The notes beneath the pieces are model-generated. The model was given only the letters and a program-made list of their open reading frames with translations. It was not told the origin of the DNA and made no database searches. A stretch of 64,000 nt of DNA, taken from contig OX352772.1 in NCBI GenBank assembly GCA_947095535.1, positions 252,441,540 through 252,505,539 on the forward strand, written 5' to 3'. This DNA comes from Poecilobothrus nobilitatus. Its lineage: Eukaryota > Arthropoda > Insecta > Diptera > Dolichopodidae. The translations under genes and the position numbers were made by a program. How positions within the stretch are numbered: position 1 is the stretch's first letter; each line of letters begins with the position of its first letter. This document shows positions 47,699 to 59,536 of the stretch, piece by piece.

Positions 47699-47809
47699 AA
47701 CATTTATTAAAATTTATTAATAAAAATTTTTATTTTACAAAAAAAGTTATCCTTTTTTATTTAGAATTACCTCAAAAGCAAAAAAATATCCCTTTTTTTA
47801 TTTAGAATT

Positions 47810-47880
47810 TTATATAGCGGTGTCATATCATGGGTAAGATCTATTATATTTGGTTTAATAAGATATTTTTTAAAAAAATG
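47810..47880 (-). repeat. Copy of the left-end gene fragment
   Basis: About 70 bases (gggtaagatctattatattt) are the same, in the same orientation, as 19252-19325. They are not part of the inverted repeat. The minus reading FFKKYLIKPNIIDL matches the unknown gene at the left end. Confidence 0.65.
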
Positions 47881-47899
47881 TTCGTTAGATGTAGATTTC

Positions 47900-49170
47900 A
47901 AAAACGTATCAAAAATATAGGTTTCATAATTTCTAAAATTCTTTCAACTCAACACATATATAAAACAAGATTTCCATAAAAAAAAAAAAAATTTATATGT
48001 TAAAAAACAATTAAAAATCATAATAAAAATTTTCATTTTTTAGAAAAGTATTTTGCGCATAATATGTATCTATCTACATTTTTTTCGTTCTGCTTTACTG
48101 TTTTGCTTCAGCAAGCTCAAAATTGAGTCAAGTTCAATATTAGATTTCATTTTTTCTTTACCCTTACACAAAAAAAAAATAATATCCTTTTCGTTTTTTT
48201 AAAAAAAAAAAGTATGTTGCGCATAATAATATATAATATATATTATATAATATATCCTCACAACTTTATTTTATCGTTTCCCTTCAGTAATTTTAAGTTC
48301 AAGGTCAACTTTAAAATCTAGTAAATATATTATCTACCATACATTCTCTTTTTATTTTGCAAAAAATATTTATAAAATTTATTTTTATAAAGAAAATAAA
48401 CACATATTTTGTACTTCCCTATTTTTATACTTACCTTTATTTAATATTATTTTTCCCCCTTAATTTTTTATAAAAAACATTATGTACCCTTTATTTAATC
48501 CCTAAAAACAAAAAATCACTCAAACGGAACCCCCTATTCTCAATATAATATTTTTATAACTAACAATATCTTTTTTTAAATTCAATCATATAACTCACAG
48601 ATACAAAAATTTCAAACAACCCTTCATTTATAAACTCAAATTAACATATAACTTACAATCAACTCTATACCGTAATGGTTAAAGAGTTCACATTTGTAAA
48701 ATATATACTCAAATAGTACCCCGGTTCAAATCCCCTTGTATTCTATATTTCTTTTATTCTATTTCCAATTTATCCCTTATTTAAAACAATAATCATCATT
48801 CCCCCTTCTCATAATTAACCCCCTCTTTTATATTCCTTAAATCAGACATGCGTGACACCCTACACACAATTTATTATACAACACTCACCAAAACAAAAAT
48901 TAAATCACTCCACCTACATATCTACATCAGACAGTCGTCTAATCACTCCCCTACACAAATTACTTAAATTCTTAAGTCATCTATCAAGTCAAATACCTCT
49001 TCCCTAACAACTTACACCCCTAATATTTACATACTCTCTCTCTCTCTCTACTTATTCAATATTCAACACCCCCTCTCTTTACCTACAAAATTTTCTCTTT
49101 ACTAATAATTTATTACTTAACTTTTTCCTAATTAATATTCACCCCTTCACTCTAGTCACCAATACCAATT
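47900..49170 (-). repeat. Polinton right terminal inverted repeat
   Basis: Reverse complement of 17530-19020. Contains the tRNA-like segment (48655-48735) and a TC microsatellite (49035-49050). The outer ~230 bases are deleted, leaving caatacc and a degenerate attagg flank. Intact outer ends occur in the two downstream copies. Confidence 0.8.
48655..48735 (+). other. tRNA-like segment in the right terminal repeat
   Basis: Counterpart of 17930-18010: ccgtaatggttaaag (A-box-like), ttgtaaa loop, ccggttcaaatcccc (B-box-like). Stems do not pair well. Probably an old tRNA-derived piece captured in the terminal repeat. Confidence 0.4.
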
Positions 49171-49837
49171 AGGTATGTATAGTCTATGGCTATACGTATT
49201 TTTAACATCTTTTTATTAACTTGGTTGGGTAAAGGATGGAATCTTAGAAGCCATTTTAAACACACTTCCCGTTGAGCTAGAGACTTGAATTTTTCTTCGT
49301 TAGATCAGATCCCGATGACAATATATGATTATAAAATAATAATATTGAAAAACATTAGAGAAATTAGCTTAATTTCAAAATTAAATTTTCATACAAAGAT
49401 ATAACAGAATTTTTAACAGAATTATTACAGAACCAAAATAAAACATTTTATCTAAATTTACTAAACTCACCTATACCAATACGTATACGTAATACATAAA
49501 TGTTTTCTTTTTTTCTATAAAAGACTATTGTTTTTTATGTAGCCCATTGTATGCGTACATATACATAGGTACATACTGCAAAATATGTAATAATTGTGCT
49601 TCGAAAATATTTTTGGTTTGAAAGCGATGAATTTGAAAGATATGAATGTGTAAACAAATTAATGTGCCGCACTTGAGAACACAGTGTAAAAATTAATATG
49701 CATTTACTTAAAATTTAGTAAGCAAGTGTTAAATTTAAGTTTTTTTTCATCAAATAATTGATTTTTAGTATACATTTTTGTTTATAAAAGCAATGTGTTT
49801 ATTTGTAATATTTATATAGAAATGTGTTTTTCCTTTC

Positions 49838-50038
49838 TTAATTATAATTAAAATAGGGCTTTTCTTTCGAAACTCTTAACATATTAAAATCGCATATTAT
49901 GGCCCTAACATTGATATCTAAATTGGGAGCTGCCTTTAAATTAAGATCTATTAGGGAATGATGATCTGCACCACTAATGCCTTTTTCTGAAGTATAAAAA
50001 CAAAAACTAAGAATATATTTCCAATTATTTATAAACAT
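49838..50038 (-). pseudogene. LINE endonuclease C-terminal fragment
   Basis: The minus reading SEKGISGADHHSLIDLNL resembles the S-D-H end of LINE APE domains. Copies at 55353-55547 and 63880-64000 follow the tandem units. No other LINE part adjoins. Confidence 0.4.
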
Positions 50039-50579
50039 TAAACAACAAAAAGAATATATTAAAAATAGAAATCCAGTCTTTTTTAAAAATAGTAAATAAC
50101 AACAATATTTTTCTTTTCAATAACAATAATTATGAATTAATCATAAAATATATGTTATGTACATACATACATATATATCTACATCGTCTAGAAAAAGCAA
50201 AAAAAATTTTTTTTAATTCAAAAACATTAGCATTTAGAAGTAAGCAATTTAATATATTCTCAATTACATACTTTTAAAACCAAATTTTTTTACTACATAT
50301 GTAGGTACAAACATGTACAAAAATGGTATGCATATTTTTATGTGTGCTGTACTATTAAAAATCTGCTACACAGTCACACCAAATTCCCAAATTCCCAACT
50401 ATTATTGTTTAGTTGATTCTTCGATTTATTATTTTTTAATATGTAGGCAACAGTTATATTTATATGAATGGACGGTAAACATAAACGAACAAAAAAAAAT
50501 TTTATGTATGCATATGAATGGACGGTAAATATAAACGAACAAAAAAAAATTCAGAATGTTCTATAGGTTATAATTTATA

Positions 50580-50614
50580 TTTTTTAATATTTACATACTC
50601 TCTCTGTCTCTCTC

Positions 50615-50655
<41 letters not shown>

Positions 50656-51006
50656 TTACTTATTCAATATTCAACACCCCCTCTTTTTATCTATAAAATT
50701 TTCTCTTTACTAATAATTTATTACTTAACCCTTTCCTAATTAATATTCACCCCTTCTCTCTAGACATTCACACACACTCACAAACACACACATACACAAA
50801 TATCCCCCCCTACACTAATATTTCAATATCACTCAAGCGTGACACCCCTACTCTTTATTCTCACACCCCTCCACATAAATTCCTTTAAATCACTCAACCA
50901 AAATGACCTAGTAACACAATGACGCATCACTTCCTCATCTTCATTCAAACTATTGCTATCTCTTTCTCGCACGGAATTCCCATGCCATATCGGCCCAATA
51001 CCTACT
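50580..51006 (-). repeat. Extra Polinton terminus copy 1
   Basis: Outer ~430 bases of the right terminal repeat with the full end cccaatacctact, followed by gttagg and the interrupted 147-bp repeat. It includes a long TC microsatellite (50596-50655) and CA-rich spacer. Confidence 0.85.
50596..50655 (+). repeat. TC microsatellite
   Basis: About 25 ct dinucleotides with single interruptions. Shorter in the other terminus copies (59160-59190, 49032-49050) and as GA at 16670-16690 and 17615-17635. Confidence 0.9.
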
Positions 51007-51934
51007 GTTAGGTATGTGTAGTCTATGGCTATACGTATTTTTTGTTTTAATTTGGTTTTTATGTTTCTATACAATATATGCTATTGATATACATGTAGTT
51101 TGATACGAATGTATATATATGTATTTATATACATATGTAGCTATATAATGTTAAGTATTTATCTACATACTTTTTGTTTTGTTATGTTTCTTTTTTGTTT
51201 TTTTCTGTTTTGTGTAAAGAATGAATGTGAACATAATATGTAAGTGTGTGTATAATATGATGAATGAATGTGTATAACATATGTAAGGTTTTTTGAGTTA
51301 CTGACAAATTGTGTATGAAAGTACATTTTGTAAAAATAAAAGCTAAAGAATTTGTGCATTGTATATAAAAATTTGCTATTATTCGAATAACTATTCGTAA
51401 TTATTCTAATAAAAATTCGTCGCTTCCATTGAGGTATGTAATATAATATGAAAAATGATTTGTATTTTTTATTTTAAAAATTGAATTGAATTGTAAACCA
51501 GTAAAAAACAAGTCCATACATACATATTTACATATATATTTTTGAAATTTTTTAAGAATAAAATGTAAGCCTAGATTTTTAAAATTTATAGGTTATAAAT
51601 GTACAAAATAATTTTCATGCAATTCACAAAATTATTTGTTGAAGTTTGCATCAAAATTAATATTATGATACATAGATACATACTTATGTATATTATTTAT
51701 GCATCACAAATTCAATAATATTGCACTTTTTTCATTCAAATCAAATATGTTTTTTTCTTAAAAATTTGTTAAGAGTTAGAAATCTGGTTGCGGAAAGTAG
51801 AAGTATTCGAAAATAACCGTTCTATAAGAGGTCTATTTATGTATTAATTAAAATATGTAACAAAGTTCAAACCATACTAGAAAATAGTTCGCCAGTCCTT
51901 AAAGTTTATTTTAATAAAATTTCAACTTACTTGT
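51007..51934. other. Right flank of the Polinton, non-coding
   Basis: Starts with the target duplication and the continuation of the 147-bp repeat, then AT-rich unique sequence. Repeated at 59537-60470 in unit B. No gene supported. Confidence 0.6.
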
Positions 51935-52545
51935 TTTGTTATCCTCATCATATCGTAAGTAGAATGATTTTCACAGACGAGCCAATCTCTTGAAATTTTT
52001 CTATCAATTAAATCAGCTCTATTTACCCTATTACACCATATCTCTTTTCTACAATTAATTAAAAAAATATAAATACGTCTAACACTAAATTAATATATAA
52101 AAAAAATTCTATTTTAACACAAAATTAGTTTTTAACCTTTTTGTCTTTAGGAAACTACCCTTAATCAGATAAAATTAAAAAAAAATATTTGTTTTAAAAA
52201 TTCTATATAAAATCTTTAAATTTGCACGAACATTCTTTCTCACTGTGTATTAAAAATTATCGACCGCTTATATAAATTTTCATATCTTTTATATGAAGAA
52301 AAAATTCCTTAATTTTTGAAATTTTTTGAAATTTCATATTTAAGGTTTTGATATAAATATCTCGGATTGATAAGCTTTTGGAGCAAATAGGACAACCGCA
52401 AGTAATAGTTTACTAGTGTCTTTTTTACGTATTTTACGAATATTACGTAACAGAAAAATATTTAGAGAAAAATTATTGAGGAAAAGTTGTTAGACAAGTA
52501 AAGAAGAACAAGTTAATATTAATTCCGTTTGAGTACATTTGTTAT
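51935..52545. repeat. Relic repeat shared with the left flank
   Basis: Same orientation as 14430-15060, sharing gttatcctcatcatatcgta and tatctcggattgataagctt; third copy at 60475-61080. Confidence 0.75.
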
Positions 52546-53144
52546 GCACCTGTATTATCCGATGTTCGGTAAATGTTCATTTGAAGCATCTGAAAATAGA
52601 CAGTTATTATTATTACTAGTAAAAAAAGCGCGTCATACGACGGGTATAAGTAGGAAAATATAGCTTTTTTGAAAGTTTCCTCAGTTTTATGAACAATTTC
52701 ATTTTAGTAAATTTATTCAAAAACGTATTAGGTATGTAAAAAAAGTTTTAAATATTTAGTACTTCTTTTATTTTTTTTTAATTTTAAATATTTACAGTAG
52801 CAGAAAGTTATTAGCTATAGAACATTCTGAATTTTTATTTGTTCGTTTATGTTTACCGTTCATAAAAATAATTATTGCTAATTAAAAATAATAAATCTAT
52901 AACTACATTTATACCCATATATTCATTCATTTATACCCATATATGTTCTATATTATGGGCTGAACTTCTGATTGTTACATTCTTATATTATATGTGGCAA
53001 GATTTTTGAAAAATTAAGAAAACGTTGCATAGCAAAATTCAAAATTTTAATAAAAATATTATTGCAATTTTATAATGTTCTTTATTTCTACTTAAAAATG
53101 CAACCCTTCAAAAATTATGATTTATACACTGCCTTGTTTTTTCT

Positions 53145-53440
53145 TTCTTTTCATAGCATAATATTTTAATTTTTCTCTTTTTCTATCTGTTATGTACGTA
53201 AATATCAGATGTACATTTCTTTCTTTGCATAACATTTTAATATTTCTTTTTTTCTGTCTGTTAAGTACAAAAATATCAGCCGTATGTTTCTTTCTTTTCA
53301 TAGCATAACATTTTAATATTTCTTTTTTTCTATCTGTTATGTACGTAAATATCAGTTATAAGTTTCTTTCTTTGCGTAACATTTTAATAGTTCTTTTTTC
53401 TATCTGTTATGTGGGTAAATATCAGATGTTTACGTATATA
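53145..53440 (+). repeat. ~73-bp minisatellite, four units
   Basis: Units share tttctttctttgcataac, attttaatatttctttttt and ctatctgttatgtacgtaaa tatcag-type ends. Counterparts at 61685-61975 (four units), 54385-54530 and 62910-63060 (two units), and inverted at 56240-56390. Confidence 0.75.
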
Positions 53441-53639
53441 TAAGAAATAGGCTTTAAAAATATTTAAAAACAATCAAAGTAACATTTTTTGTTCTCTTTT
53501 TTTGTTATTCGTTTTATTTTTCTTCGCACTTCGCAGCAGGTATTACATTTTACTTTTTTTTGTTTTCTGTTATTTAGGTGCGCTAAGTATTTCTTTAATT
53601 TTTTTTTAAATATTAAATTTATACATACAGTCTATTTAA

Positions 53640-54320
53640 AAAATAAAATTTATAACCTATAGAACATTCTGAATTTTTTTTTGTTCGTTTATGTTTATCG
53701 TCCATTCATATAAATAATATAATTGTTGCTATTAAAAAATAATAAATATATAACTACATGCATATATAGCCATATATTCATTCATATATCAACATATCTA
53801 TATTATGGTTTAAAATTCTGATTGTTACATTGTATTATATTATATTGTGGCAAAATTTTTAAAAAATTTAGAAAACGTACACACATACAGTCTATTTAAT
53901 AAAAAGAAATTATTACCTATATAACATTCTGATTTTTTTTGTTCGTTTATATTTGCCGTCCATTCATATAAATATAACTGTTATGGTCTGAACTTTTGAT
54001 TGTTACATTGTATTATATTATATTGTGGCAAAATTTTTAAAAAATTAAGAAAACGTACATATATACAGTTTATTTAATAAATAGAAATTATTACCTATAG
54101 AACATTCTGATTATTTTTTGTGCGTTTATATTTGCCGTCCATTCATATAAATATAACTGTTGCCTACATATTAAAAAATAATAAATCTATAACTATATAT
54201 ATGTATATCCATATATTCATATACATATCTATATTATGGTCTGAACTTTTGATTGTTACATTTTATTATATTATCTTGCCACAATGATTTTTAAAAAATT
54301 TCAATTTTATGATGTTCTTT
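53640..54320 (+). repeat. ~180-bp degenerate tandem repeat
   Basis: Recurring order: acagtctatttaa, attacctatagaacattctga, tttgttcgtttat, gccgtccattcatataaat, ctgaacttttgattgttaca. At least three units here and again at 62160-62840. Confidence 0.7.
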
Positions 54321-56029
54321 ATTTCTACTTAAAATGCAACCCTTTAAAAACTTTGATTTATACACTGGTTTTTTTTTTTTTTTCTTTTCATAGCATAACA
54401 TTTTAATTTTTCTCTTTTTCTAACTGTTATGTACGTAAATATCAGATGTACGTTTCTTTCTTTGCATAACATTTTAATAGTTCTTTTTTCCATCTGTTAT
54501 GTGGGTAAATATCAGATGTTTACGTATATGTAAGAAATAGACTTTAAAAATATTTAAAAACAATCAAAATAACATTTTTTGTTCTGTTTTTTTTCTATTC
54601 GTTTTTATTTTTCTTCGCACTTCGCAGTAGGTATTACATTTTACTTTTTTTTTTGTTTTCTGTTATTTAGGTACGCTAAGTATTTTTTTTATTTTTTAAC
54701 AGCTTTTTTAACAGCTTTTTATTAACTTGGTTGGGTAAAGGATGGAATCTTAGAAGCCATTTTAAACACACTTCCCGTTGAGCTAGAGACTTGAATTTTT
54801 CTTCATTAGATCAGATCCCGATGACAATACATGATTATAAAATAATAATATTGAAAAACATTAGAGAAATTAGCTTAATTTCAAAATTAAATTTTCATAC
54901 GAAGATATAACAGAATTTTTAACAGAATTATTACAGAACCAAAATAAAAGATTTTATCTAAATTTACTAAACTCACCAATGCCAATACCAATACGTATAC
55001 GTAATACATAAATGTTTTTTTTTTCTATAAAAGACTATTGTTTTTTATGTACCTATTGCATTGTATGCGTACATATACATAGGTACATACTTCAAAATAG
55101 TAATAATATGTGCTTCGAAAATATTTTTGGTTTGAAAGCGATGAATTTGAAAGATATGAATGTGTAAACAAATTAATGTGCCGCACTTGAGAACACAGTG
55201 TAAAAATTAATATGCATTTACTTAAAATTTAGTAAGCAAGTGTTAAATTTAAGTTTTTTTTCATCAAATTAATTGATTTTTAGTATACATTTTTATTTAT
55301 AAAAGCAATGTGTTTATTTATAATATTTATATAGATATGAGTTTTTCCTTTCTTAATTATAATTAAAATAGGGCTTTTCTTTCGAAACTCTTAACATATT
55401 AAAATCGAATATTATGGCACTAACATTGATATCTAAATTGGGAGCTGCCTTTAAATTAAGATCTATTAGGGAATGATGATCTTCCCCACTAATGCCTTTT
55501 TCTGAAGTATAAAAACTAAGAATATATTTCCAATTATATATAAACATTAAACAACAAAAAGAATATATTAAAAATAGAAATCCAGTCTTTTTTAAAAATA
55601 ATAAATAACAACAATATTTTTCTTTTCAATAACAATAATTATGAATTAATCATAAAATATATGTTATGTACATACATACATATATATCTACATCGTCTAG
55701 AAAAAGCAAAAAAAATTTTTTTTTAATTCAAAAACATTAGCATTTAGAAGTAAGCAATTTAATATATTCTCAATTACAAACTTTTAAAACCAAATTTTTT
55801 TACTACATATGTAGGTACAAACATGTACAAAAATAGTATGCATATTTTTATGTGTGCTGTACTATTAAAAATCTGCTACACAGTCACACCAAATTCCCAA
55901 ATTCCCAACTATTATTATTTAGTTGATTCTTCGATTTATTATTTTTTAATATGTAGGCAACAGTTATATTTATATGAATGGACGGTTAACTTAAACGAAC
56001 AAAAAAAAATTCAGAATATTCTATAGCTA

Positions 56030-56470
56030 ATAATTTCTATTTTTTAAATAGACTGTATGCATAAATTAAAATTAAAAAAAAAAAAATAAGTTCTTAGCAT
56101 ACCTAAATAACAGAAAAAAAAGTAAAATGTAATACTGGAAGAAAAATAAACCGAATAGAAAAAAAGAGAACAAAAAATGTTACTTTGATTGTTTTTAAAT
56201 ATTTTTAAAGTCTATTTCTTATGTATATATTGTGCACATCTGATATTTACCCACATAACAGATAGAAAAAGAGAACTATTAAAATGTTATGATTTTAAAA
56301 GAAAGAAACATACGTTTAATATTTCCGTACATAACAGATAAAAAAAAAAATATTAAAATGTTATGTTATGAAAAGCAAGAAAAAACAAGGCAGTGTATGA
56401 ATCAAAGTTTTTAAAGGGTCGCATTTTAAGTGGAAATAAAGAACATTATAAAATTGAAATATTATATGCT
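56030..56470 (-). repeat. Inverted copy of the minisatellite block
   Basis: Reverse complement of sequence like 53060-53640 (for example aagtttttaaagggtcgcat versus the complement of 53098 onward). It opens the 3-kb extra segment. Confidence 0.65.
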
Positions 56471-56560
56471 TTTATATTAACTCGTCGGTGTCGGTTTATT
56501 TATTTATTTGTCATTCTGTCACGCTTTTTATTATCTTCGTAATCTGTTAGCAACATTTAT

Positions 56561-56653
56561 AAGTGTTGTATGGTGCAGAGGAAAGTGCACAGGTTTCAAA
56601 AGTGGGGGTCATGTTGTTCGAATCCACTTCACATGCAACTTTTTTTTTTTTTT
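56561..56653 (+). other. tRNA-like Pol III unit, copy 1
   Basis: A-box-like tatggtgcagagga, B box gttcgaatcc, possible 7-bp acceptor stem (gttgtat with atgcaac, one G-U pair), and a 14-T terminator (56640-56653). The anticodon and T arms do not fold well, so it is a derived repeat rather than a tRNA gene. Confidence 0.5.
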
Positions 56654-56974
56654 AACTATCTATATATCAACATTTTTTGAATAAAATATGTATATATTTT
56701 GTATATATGAATTTAAAACTTACATTTTTATCTCTTATTCATGCATACAAACATACACATTATATTTTTGATCTTTCCTGGTGTTTTGTATTAGCATAAT
56801 TAGCAAAACACAATCCATACAACAATATTTTTATGTATGTTGCTAAGTTATTTTGTTTACAACATTTGTTTAGTATTTAAATCAAAATATTTGCTGTCAA
56901 CATTCTTTAATGCATATTGAATATGCATGGTTAAAAATTAAGATTTTATGTTCGTAATATGTTCATTAAATATT

Positions 56975-57070
56975 TAAGTGTTGTATAGTGCAGAGGAGAG
57001 TTTACAGGTTTTGAAAGTAAGAGTAATTTGGTTTGAATGCAATTCGTGTACGTACATTTTTTTTTTTTGT
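56975..57070 (+). other. tRNA-like Pol III unit, copy 2
   Basis: Diverged copy of 56561-56653 within a ~420-430-bp tandem unit (landmark tgcatattgaatatgcatgg at 56911 and 57341). The B box is decayed (ggtttgaatgc). A 40-bp duplication with T runs follows (57059-57128). Confidence 0.5.
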
Positions 57071-57645
57071 TAACTGTATTCATCAACATTTTTTTTTTTT
57101 TGTTAACTGTATTCATCAACATTTTTTTAATAAAATTTTATGTATAATATACACATATTATTTGATCTTTCCTCCTATAATAATTTAGTTCAATCAATCT
57201 TGATGTGCACATGTATTTTGTATTAGGATTTAGCAAAACACAAAATATATAGGTACAATATTTTTATGTTGCTAAATTATTTTATTTTAAAACATTTGTT
57301 TAGGATTTAAATCAGAATATTTGTTGTCAACATTCTTTATTGCATATTGAATATGCATGGCGTTAAAAATTAATGTTTTATGTGTTTTATTTAGGAACAT
57401 TTATTATGTATATTATGTATATTATGTATATAGATATACAAATAAAATTTTATTCAAAATAATTCCAATTGCCAAATTCAAACTACATACATACATAATA
57501 TTATTTTTGTACATAGTAAAGAATATAAAAAGTAAAGATCATTACAAAATTATGCTTTTGCGCATTATTATTTACAAACAAAATTTTGTCAACACAAAAA
57601 ATTAAAACTACGTATGTAAATATGTACGTACGTATGTACATAATA

Positions 57646-57894
57646 TTTATTTATTTATTTATATTCAGGTACCGTGGTACATAAATGTGCCAGGTAGCTA
57701 TAACGCCTGTTTCTTGGTAGGAATGTGGGGTGTACGTGATATAATGATATATAAAGTATTTACATATTGCGTTATATGAATATTTTTTTTTTTTATATTA
57801 TAATTATTGTACCCAGTCGGGAATCGAACCCGAGACCTCTCATTCCCTTATGAATGAGAAGCGGTGCGTCAACCACTGCACCAATGGCTGGATA
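57646..57894 (-). repeat. tRNA-headed SINE, full-length copy
   Basis: Minus strand. The head (57894 to 57810) has an A box tggtgcagtggttgacg, an unusual 7-bp arm ctcattc/gaatgag, and a perfect B box gggttcgattccc. The body shares acaccccacattcctacca and taccacggtacctg with the headless copy at 30998-31185, ending in an aaat-type tail. Two independent copies make it a family. Confidence 0.8.
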
Positions 57895-57899
57895 CACAT

Positions 57900-58430
57900 A
57901 ATATTATGTTAAACCAATTTCCTAAATTATTTTGTTCCGCTCTATTTGTTAATAATTTAAATCAAGATATTTGTCAACAATTTTTACTGCATGATCTTAT
58001 TAAGCGATTAGATAGGTACTAGGTAGGTGTTCAAAGTTTGATGTTTGTTTGGATATACGATATAGTACAATAACTATACTATACAAATATACAGTAAAAT
58101 ACATTTATGTATATCATTTTCATATCTGTTAGAAATGTTGCTTCAACTAAAATTGGATTGTAATATTTATAATCACAGTATTTTGGTACATATTTTACCC
58201 TTCGAGGTACTTACATTAGTTATGAATTACATACTGGAATAAAAAATTTTTACTCTTGCTGTAATGGAATCGATTTAACATCTCTTAATTTACTTAAACA
58301 TTTGGTATAAAATTGTAAAACGTATTTTATATCAGAAACAATAATTAATGTATGTGTGAATAAAAAATATCCCATATTTTTTAAAATTTAAATTACATAC
58401 ATATCTGTTTCATTTAAAACTAAAAAGTAT
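57900..58430. other. AT-rich spacer in the extra segment
   Basis: No gene or repeat recognised. Confidence 0.4.
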
Positions 58431-58434
58431 AAAA

Positions 58435-58845
58435 TAAAATAATATGTAAAAAACAATATTTTTTAAAATATGCTTTTAGTAAAACCGAATTCGCCCCTAA
58501 AAAGTAGAAAATAAAATTGATTGCAAAACTTTAGCTTTTTGGACGATTATAATATAAAACTGAATTGCTAGTGCAAGTATTTTGGACTGTTATAATATAA
58601 AAGTAAATTGCTGGAATAAAAAAGAAACACGAACCTTACATTTTCCAGATTTTTATTTAACCTTATTCCAGCAATTTACTTTTATATTATAACAGTCCAA
58701 AATGCTTGCACTAGCAATTCACTTTTATATTATAACAGTCCAAAAAACTAAAGTTTTGCAATCAATTTTATTTTCTACTTTTTAGGGGGCGAATTCGGTT
58801 TTACTAAAAGCATATTTTAAAAAATATTTTTTTTACATATTATTT
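58435..58845. repeat. Long palindrome (fold-back element)
   Basis: Two ~185-base arms (58435-58622 and 58664-58845) separated by ~40 bases are near-perfect reverse complements, sharing gcttttagtaaaaccgaatt and ttgattgcaaaactttag. Each arm holds a ~75-bp internal duplication (attataatataaaa...). No protein. Structure of a fold-back MITE. Confidence 0.9.
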
Positions 58846-59129
58846 TTTTTATTTAAATTTTGAATTTAGCTATGCCACGTTTTCTTAATTTTTTAAAAAT
58901 TTTGCCGCATTATGATATAATGCAACACATAATATAGATATATATGTATATGAATGAATATATGACTATTTATGTATGTAGTTCTAGATTTATTATTTTT
59001 TAATATGTAGGCAACAGTTATATTTATATGAATGGACGGTAAACATAAACGAACAAAAAAAAATTTTATGTATGCATATGAATGGACGGTAAATATAAAC
59101 GAACAAAAAAAAATTCAGATTGTTCTATA

Positions 59130-59536
59130 GGTTATAATTTATATTTTTTAATATTTACATACTCTCTCTGTCTCTCTTTCTCTCTCTACTTATTCAATAT
59201 TCAACACCCCCTCTCTTTACCTATAAAATTTTCTCTTTACTAATAATTTATTACTTAACCCTTTCCTAATTAATATTCACCCCTTCTCTCTAGACATTCA
59301 CACACACTCACAAACACACACATACACAAATATCCCCCCCTACACTAATATTTCAATATCACTCAAGCGTGACACCCCTACTCTTTATTCTCACACCCCT
59401 CCACATAAATTCCTTTAAATCACTCAACCAAAATGACCTACTAACACAATGACGCATCACTTCCGCATCTTCATTCAAACTATTGCTATCTCTTTCTCGA
59501 ACGGAATTCCCATGCCATATCGGCCCAATACCTACT
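59130..59536 (-). repeat. Extra Polinton terminus copy 2
   Basis: Copy of 50580-51006 with a shorter TC run, ending cccaatacctact and followed by gttagg. Confidence 0.85.

Larger units (their letters stand above)
16367..49170. mobile_element. Polinton/Maverick, decayed, with nested insertions
   Basis: A 32.8-kb element with inverted termini (ggtaggtattgg left, complement of ccaatacctact right), a 6-bp target duplication, and the Polinton gene set: ATPase, minor and major capsid, adenain-like protease, integrase and protein-primed DNA polymerase B. Subtracting the P-like element (7.3 kb), LINE B (2.8 kb) and one extra tandem unit (5.5 kb) leaves about 17 kb, the usual Polinton size. Structural genes and integrase run rightward; polymerase runs leftward and converges on integrase. 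The first right terminus (49145-49170) has an internal deletion of roughly 230 bp relative to the extra copies at 50580-51006 and 59130-59536. Confidence 0.9.
49205..54712. repeat. Right-flank tandem unit A (~5.5 kb)
   Basis: Begins ttttattaacttggttgggt. The same sequence restarts at about 54713 and 63249. Contents in order: an S block with a LINE fragment, a Polinton terminus copy, the target repeat, relic repeats shared with the left flank, and minisatellites. Unit A and B copies differ by scattered substitutions and small indels (for example 2 of 81 codons over 50829-51074). Confidence 0.85.

Noticed and set aside
50829..51074. 81-codon minus ORF repeated at 59359-59604
   Set aside because: It lies inside the Polinton terminal repeat copies and spans the element-flank border, so it is a shadow of a repeat.
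52972..53169. 65-codon ORF repeated at 61509-61706
   Set aside because: It falls in the duplicated right flank within relic repeats, has no domain, and is conserved only because the DNA was duplicated recently.
53145..53440. Regular ~73-bp repeats considered as a CRISPR array
   Set aside because: Repeats are contiguous and degenerate without unique spacers, and the locus is eukaryotic. It is a minisatellite.
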